From contig JALGPX010000075.1 of NCBI GenBank assembly GCA_023515795.1, positions 1 through 55,609 on the forward strand: a stretch of DNA of 55,609 nt, given 5' to 3'. The translations under genes and the position numbers were made by a program. Of the stretch, positions 49,901-55,609 are shown piece after piece (position 1 is the stretch's first letter; each line of letters opens with the position of its first letter). The notes beneath the pieces were generated by a model. The model saw nothing but the letters and a program-made list of their open reading frames with translations. It was not told where the DNA came from and made no database searches. The DNA is from Amoeboaphelidium occidentale. Lineage: Eukaryota; Aphelidiomycota; Aphelidea.

Positions 49901-52498
49901 ATCGTTTTGTGGTGCACAACCTGAGTGTCCTTTGGAATAAGAAGGTTCGAAATGATATCTTCAAACTAGCTGATTTGGAACAATACGAAAATTCGAGTCG
50001 TTACTTTGTAAGAAACACTGCTATTAGGGTTCTGCGCGAAGCAATTAATAATTTTACATTGAGATCTGACGTTAATGCTACTGAACGTGTCTCTCGTGAT
50101 AATGGAAATGATTCCGATTCGGCGGAGGTGGAAGATACTCAAAAAACCAAAGAGAAGCCGCTTTTGTTGAAGAAAGAATCAGAGCTAACTGCCAGCGGCA
50201 AAGTAGCACAAAAACTACTTCAGCAGCTGATCAAAGAGAAAAATACAGATTTCGTGGTGGAAGATGAAGCAATCGACCAGAATGACGCAAACAAGCAGAG
50301 AGGATCTAGTAAAAGAAGTCTGGATCCATCCGATCCGCTGTTCGTTTCCCCAGAATACTCCATTTACAATGATTTCATGATACAATGTTTCTATCCACAG
50401 TTTAATTTCGAAACGACAGGTGCTTTCGGCGAAGAGGGATGTGTCGTTGTTTGTGCAGAAAACGCTTGTCTGAAATCAGCGAATATTGTCGACGAAGAGG
50501 AGGACAATCAGGAGATATCAGATAGTCAGCTAGTCAAACAAAGAAGAGAAATCATAATTCAGAATGCTCAGTTCTTCTCATCCTTTAAAAATGATGTTTA
50601 CAAGAGTCAAACAGATTGTGGGTTGATAAATTCTCCGGAAGAGACGCCGTGGCCTATTTGGGTGCCAATGGAATGTGTCTTAGATACAAGTCTTCCGACC
50701 ATTGAATTCAAAAGATTTGTTGATAAAGCTACTGTAATGGTCCTTCTGAATCAGTGCTCGCCATTATATATAAGGAAGAATGCTGAGCTGAAAGATCTTT
50801 TGCATGGAACTAAACCAAAAGGGATTGCAGACGACGCAAGCGAACTGGAGCATGTCAATACGACTTTTGTGAAGTTTCCGAAAATGATGGTCACTGCAGA
50901 CTCGTCGCAGTATTGCTCCATTTACGATGTCATCTCGAACGTTCTCATTTACAATGATCCAACAAGAAAGTTTAGAAACGAGCAAATCAGTACTGTATTG
51001 TTCGCTCTGCTAAAAGAAGATTTAACTAGGGTTGTGCAGATATTGTCTGACATGCAGGCCAACATAAGATCTCTCGAAGAAGCTGCCTTGCGATTGCTTT
51101 CCAAAACAGACAGACTTGATGTCGCAAACCAATACAACTACTATGAACTCAAACACAGATTAAGCATGGCAAAAGAGGAGTTAGTCTTTGTGACGGAGGC
51201 TTTAAAAAAGATTGCATTCGAACGACAAAACCAGGGAAGTGCAAAGAAAAGTTCGCGAACTATTATTGACGCCGATGAGCTGGAATGGAACTTACTTCAG
51301 GACGATAGCGCGAAACTCTGCGGTATTAGCATTTCAGGAATTCATTACTCGTTGATGGCGTATGAGGACAGGTCTAAAGTCAACACAATCGAAATGGACA
51401 AACTTTCAATGATTAATCACTTGGAACCTCCGATATTTTCTGAGCTAGTAGGACCTTATCTTCCTGATGGAAGAAAAGTTAACTTCGAGCGTCATCAAAT
51501 GATAAGGGTTTATTGGAGAGAGTTAGCTCCAGTCGGTATGTATTTGAATTCGTGTAGCAGCCTTACTTTTAGCTGGCATTCCAATAGTCGATCACTTTGA
51601 GATTAACATTTTCCCACTATTGTTTCAAATGACGTATGTTCTTGGTAAAGCTCTTTCAGAGTACTTGTATCCAAAGAAAAAGATGAGCGCTGCACAAAAG
51701 AGCTACGATACTGCATTGAAAAGCGACGGAAAACTGAATCTTTCAGCTGGAAATTTACTTCACTCAGTGTCAGCATCCAATATCCTTGCCTCGACAGAAG
51801 ATACAAAGAAGGACAATTCTAATAGTGAAAGCTCCACTAATCCTTACTTTCCAAGAGTCAAGGCGAGAGCTAGAGCTAGCACTGGAGTACGTGAAAGACA
51901 ATCAGTTTCATACCTACCAATTTCTCGAAGTCGTGCCCATTCTACATCGAGTGTTAACCAAGAAGATCGTCCATCATCTTCTGATAACATTACACAAAAC
52001 GAGGATCCGTCTTCAAACGAAAGTTTGCCGGACGAAACTCAACTCGTACCTTTGGGAACAACAATGAGACAACGGGCGAGAAATATCAAAAAATTAATTC
52101 CGTCTATCGCATCAAGGCTGAGTAGGACTAACAAGCATAATTCGTACACATCAGAGCTGTTGGGCGAACATGTCGATGTAAAAATGATGAAAGATCGAGC
52201 GAGTCAAAACAAAACATTTGTTTACATCAAAGTTCCTGGATCTACGCATTGCATAAGTTATCATGGCGAAAAGGAGAAAAATATCGAAGACCTGTACCAA
52301 CTTGTGCTTAAAATTCCTACTCTTGAGTACCATAACAAGACCTGGACGTGGTATGAGTTTATGATTGCTGTCAGAAACGATATTGGGATAGCAATTCTAG
52401 GACAAACAGGCTCTCTTGTCCGAGACAAGATAATGAAACAGAAACCGAGAATATCAAACGAATCTCAGAATTCAAGCTCAAGTGATTTTACGCAATAG
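43954..52498 (+). CDS. BLTP2: Bridge-like lipid-transfer protein, BLTP2/Hobbit/Fmp27 family
   Basis: Exons 43954-51535 and 51573-52498 (37-nt intron) give 2835 residues. The N-terminal membrane anchor (FLIASIVVIVIFYFRYFFIW, ~14-33) is followed by a very long beta-rich rod of RBG repeats. Family landmarks: the GFWDK-domain core KLAFWDKFRLHCHGNL (AFWDK at 1385-1389), a WPPW-domain equivalent ETPWPIWVPMECVL (~2231), and the conserved LAPVAGIPIVDHFEINIFP created exactly by the intron. Coiled-coil segments lie at ~1820-1890. The C-terminal ~270 residues are Ser-rich with a basic patch. Members sit at ER-plasma membrane contacts and form a hydrophobic groove for phospholipid transfer. The gene is apparently full length. 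Its stop is 9 nt from the convergent SLC35 stop. Confidence 0.9.
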
Positions 52499-52507
52499 AA
52501 AGATTGT

Positions 52508-54642
52508 TTATGCATTGATTCTTCTAACTTGTCCAATAACGGAATTATCTAGAGTAACAATCTCGTCTTGTATCTTGATCACCGATGGTGCATGAGAATC
52601 ATCTACGGGAGATTTTTTAGCATGATTAAACGGTAATACGGTGCTTCTGCTCCTCATTTCAAATTCGCTTCCGCCGTAAAGTTTCGCCCGATGATACATC
52701 CATAAACCGAGAAACGTCAGAAAAATGCCGAAACCTTGCGTGATCCCGACATGTTGTCCGAAATACAACAGAGAGATAACTATAACAACAATTCTCTTTA
52801 TAAGTGATGCAATTGAGTAAGTCACTGGAGAAACCAAAGAGAGAATCGAAAAAGCGAAAACATTCTGACAGAAATGAGATATGCCGTTCAGAACAAATAG
52901 GCCAAATACAGGCCATGTAGGAAGATTTTTGTGAGATTGCATAAAAAGAGAAATTGTATGAGAGAGAGCATCAACTTGAGCCTGTCGGGAATCTTCTTCT
53001 ATGACATCGGCGTCTATAATAAATAGTTTGTAGCCTTCAGAGTAGAACCATATCGGTGTCATAAGAAAGAACGAGCAAGAGCTAGCATATAGCAGCATAT
53101 TTAACTTATCTAACCGTCGCTCTCCAAACAATTTTTTCGAGAAAATATTCTGACCAACAAAAATCAAGGTAGAAGCCAAGGAACACACAAGTCCAACGAC
53201 GCTATAATGAATTTCAAAAGAACATGCTAGCATAACGCCTAGAGTCAAGGGTATAAGTGAGATCCAAACTTCATTGGAGTAAGATGTTTTGTAAAACAGT
53301 TTGAAAGCCAAAACAGTAAATAGAGGGGATAAAGCCTATAATAAGTAATCAAACAAAAGGAAATTACTTTGATGGTGTGAACAAAACTAACAGGAACGCT
53401 ACTTATAGCTATTGAACTAAAGACATGACCAGATATGAGAAATGCACTCAAAGGGAAAATCATAGAAAACACCTCTCGTGAAGGCTTCCGTATCCGGGAT
53501 CCACATAATCTTTGACTAGGAGGTATCAAATTTGATTTACTACTCCGCACTAGTCCCATGGCATCTTCATCAATACCAAGACCTAATGCGAGCCAATATC
53601 TAACTAGAAGTATGCTCTGTTGGATAATTCGAGTCAATGCGACAATGATGTAAAATAACGCTGTTAATCCCAGTATGATAGAATACTTGAATTTGCCACT
53701 AAGGGTGGATGTGTGTTTGGATGCTCGTTGTAATTGTAAAATTGCGTTATCCCACATGTTAATAATCCATTTGCCTCCGTTGTTGTAGTTTCCGTAATTA
53801 ACATCACTCCAAAATCCAAAAAAGAAACAGAACACAGCAACAAATCCGAATTGCACGTATGTAAGTGTAACAGGAAAGCTGTATTGCTCAAAGATATCCT
53901 TGGCAATATTATTGGTCATTGCTGAGCTAGCGTACCAGAAGCAGCAAAGAACCATGATCTTGAGAGATTCTGGTGAGAAAGTGTTATTGACAAGATCAGT
54001 CAAACGTTTAAGTGGTTTGGCTATCAAAGATCCTGCCCATGTCGGTAAGAAGCTGAGAACAAACTCATCAAAAGCCATCAAATGAGGTTCGTTCAAAGCT
54101 GCTGCATTAGAAGTCAAATCAGGCGCATAATTTCCATGCGGTGCATCTTCAGATACGCTAGAAAAGTTCGTATCATTGTGTGTGCTCATAAAAGAATGAC
54201 TCCTAGAGTGTGAAACTGAGCCATTCACATTCAGATTTTCTGTCGATGAGGCAGTTTGATATCCAGGCGGGACTAAAGGATAATCAACCGATATAATCGA
54301 CGCAGGTCTTGCCAGTCTTGTCTTGTGCATTTTCATTTCAGATATCCTTCCATTGGTTCGCCTATCCTGTTTCGGAGACGAATGCACACTCCCACTTCCA
54401 TGAAATCCATTGAATGCATCCGGATTTCCAGAGGAGTCACTCAGTTCTTGTAGCCCAGGCTGTTCCGCAGGATTGTGTTTCATATCGTCATTATCATGAA
54501 GTTCCACATGAGGCACATCGTGGCTTGATAAGTTCGATAATGACTTTCTAGATACTGCCGATGTTACTGAGGAGTTATAGACAATTCCTTCCTTGCTATG
54601 ACTGCTTGAATTTTCGCCTTTGATTCCTCCCGGATCCTTCAT
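52508..54642 (-). CDS. SLC35/TPT-family nucleotide-sugar or triose-phosphate type transporter
   Basis: Exons 54642-53368 and 53335-52508 (32-nt intron) give 700 residues. The first ~190 residues are disordered, Ser/His/Asn-rich. The membrane part starts with PESLKIMVLCCFWYASSAMT and FPVTLTYVQFGFVAVFCFFF, is interrupted by a ~110-residue loop, and resumes with VFSSIAISSVPVSFVHTIK joined by the intron to ALSPLFTVLAFK, the TPT family signature. It continues through IPLTLGVMLACSFEIHYSVV, GQNIFSKKLF, FSILSLVSPVTYSIASLIKR and YFGQHVGITQGFGIFLTFLG. Yeast Sly41 and SLC35E proteins are the nearest type; substrate is unknown. The start is the first ATG; upstream the frame opens only with TTG. Confidence 0.82.
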
Positions 54643-54780
54643 AAGTCGTCTGAATTCGATTGCCTTGCTTTGAATCAAGTGATTGACTGTCGTCCTGTTA
54701 AAAAATATGTTAAGCTTGTCGCAACTTTCAAACCACGACAGTGCGGTATTGTATTTTATTTTTCAAAGCCCTCCTCCCGC

Positions 54781-55609
54781 TTAAGGAGATGAGCAGTCCT
54801 CAAACTCATTCTTCAATTCTTCTCTTTTTCTTGCTACTGCTTCTTTCGACACTTTTGCTTTGGAAGCAATCGTTTCTTTGCTCGGAGACCAGCTTCGTGC
54901 TTCAACCAAACGCTGCCATGCTTTCTCGTTCTTCAACTTAGAAGGCACCGTATCACCTTTTGAAATGACGTTTAAAATTGCAGGGCTCACTTCATTTGAA
55001 TCTGCAAACTTTTCTGGCGATATTTTAGTTCCTAGCGCATCATTAAAATCCAGCATGAAACTCCTGAATGCTTCCTGAACAGCAGGGACTTTCTCTGGAT
55101 CTCTCGCATAAACTCTCAAAGTTAATTCTTCAAACTTCTCAGGAACAAGATAATTCAATTCATCGTGTTTCATATAAAATGTTGTGTCCTGATCGTATTT
55201 ACCATAAAACTTGACGCAATTCACAGGATTATCACCCTTCATACCATAATTCATATAATTCCAATCTAATATTATATCATTCGCAGTTAAACCACTAGAA
55301 AATCTTGAAATCAACTCAGGGTTCACTTTCTCCTTGTCGTAGTAATCTTTGCAAATCGCTGGCACTGGATACTGATCAGCGAACTTGTATAATTGTCTTT
55401 TTCGTAATCTCTTTAGAATATTCCTTCCTTCTAATAACTCCTCGTTCTTTGACTTTTGAATATCCGAAATGATAGAGTCAGTCAAGTACATGTACGCTTC
55501 AGGGTCATAAATGCTATCTGATATTTTCAAGTGCTTATCAGCAGCTAGAAGAGCATCCACAATCATTAGCTCGACAGCTTTGCCAACTTTATGAGTGTAA
55601 ACTCTTTTA
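54781..55609 (-). CDS. SAMHD1: SAMHD1-like dNTP triphosphohydrolase, C-terminal part (cut by window end)
   Basis: 276 codons are open from the window edge to the stop TAA at 54781. The first residues, RVYTHKVGKAVELMIVDALL, then DPEAYMYLTDSIISDI and ILKRLRKRQLYKFA, match the HD domain after the catalytic histidines. NDIILDWNYMNYGMKGDNPV, VKFYGKY and LVPEKFEELTLRVYARDPEK match the allosteric C-lobe of SAMHD1. The enzyme hydrolyses dNTPs to nucleosides and triphosphate, keeping nucleotide pools low. The HD catalytic residues and any SAM domain lie outside the window. The tail (AVARKREELKNEFEDC) is charged. It lies on the same strand as SLC35, 138 bases upstream of its start. Confidence 0.88.
   Translation of the reverse strand, partial: KRVYTHKVGKAVELMIVDALLAADKHLKISDSIYDPEAYMYLTDSIISDIQKSKNEELLEGRNILKRLRKRQLYKFADQYPVPAICKDYYDKEKVNPELISRFSSGLTANDIILDWNYMNYGMKGDNPVNCVKFYGKYDQDTTFYMKHDELNYLVPEKFEELTLRVYARDPEKVPAVQEAFRSFMLDFNDALGTKISPEKFADSNEVSPAILNVISKGDTVPSKLKNEKAWQRLVEARSWSPSKETIASKAKVSKEAVARKREELKNEFEDCSSP

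Noticed and set aside
1-55609. tRNA, rRNA, CRISPR arrays, transposase genes
   Set aside because: I scanned intergenic regions for A/B boxes, conserved rRNA segments, regular spacers and transposase motifs and saw none; a covariance-model search would be decisive.

Overview
This is a gene-dense nuclear segment of a eukaryote, probably a unicellular opisthokont or close relative. It carries nuclear genes with spliceosomal GT-AG introns: BUB1, condensin, coilin-like, RPB4, STRIPAK SIKE-like, BLTP2/Fmp27, SAMHD1. Several proteins look fungal in type (Sfc1-type succinate-fumarate carrier, Fmp27-type lipid-transfer protein). A Crinkler family and a SHANK-like protein point to an early-diverging fungus (chytrid- or Rozella-like) or another holomycotan/amoeboid protist; the sequence alone does not settle the lineage. 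Stops TAA, TAG and TGA are all used, so the code looks standard. I reconstructed 20 introns. All are tiny (22-63 nt, most 32-49).

Layout. 1-4113: Crinkler (CRN) header copies and one NTPase-bearing CRN on the minus strand, chopped by single-N joins, with a dispersed 'R' element at the CRN 5' flanks. 4640-8722: a proline-rich gene with a broken end, then a SHANK-like FERM-ubiquitin/ankyrin protein. 8760-10172: nucleoside hydrolase. 10189-16255: a microsatellite-rich block with condensin CAP-D2 and, divergently, a NIPA-type Mg2+ transporter. 16627-19872: an orphan, the Sfc1-type carrier and a Ski8/WDR61 WD40 protein. 20086-28499: BUB1, a Kelch membrane protein, ZNHIT2, a coilin-Tudor protein, a mitochondrial helical-repeat protein and a small orphan. 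28544-32243: PPCDC and thiamine pyrophosphokinase with 3 nt between them in frame, then a polytopic glycosyltransferase-like protein. 32304-38819: a secreted choice-of-anchor-A protein, RPB4, and a SNF2/RING translocase with two SUMO-like domains. 38956-43617: PGM3/AGM1, a disordered protein with four DID motifs, a METTL24-like methyltransferase and the SIKE-like protein. 43954-55609: BLTP2/Fmp27, an SLC35/TPT transporter and the C-terminal part of SAMHD1.

Genes mostly alternate in convergent and divergent pairs. Convergent stop codons are only 2-60 nt apart and divergent starts as little as 29 nt apart, so transcripts must overlap. The single N bases and the 17-N gap are not true gaps. At most of them the flanking sequence repeats with zero to few mismatches, as expected when overlapping or allelic contigs were joined without merging. 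This inflates or breaks the CRN, proline-rich and CAP-D2 genes. The most interesting biology is the SHANK-like gene, the tandem-SUMO-like SNF2/RING protein, the TPK-TGA-CAA-ATG-PPCDC arrangement, the 22-nt intron, and the mosaic CRN headers.
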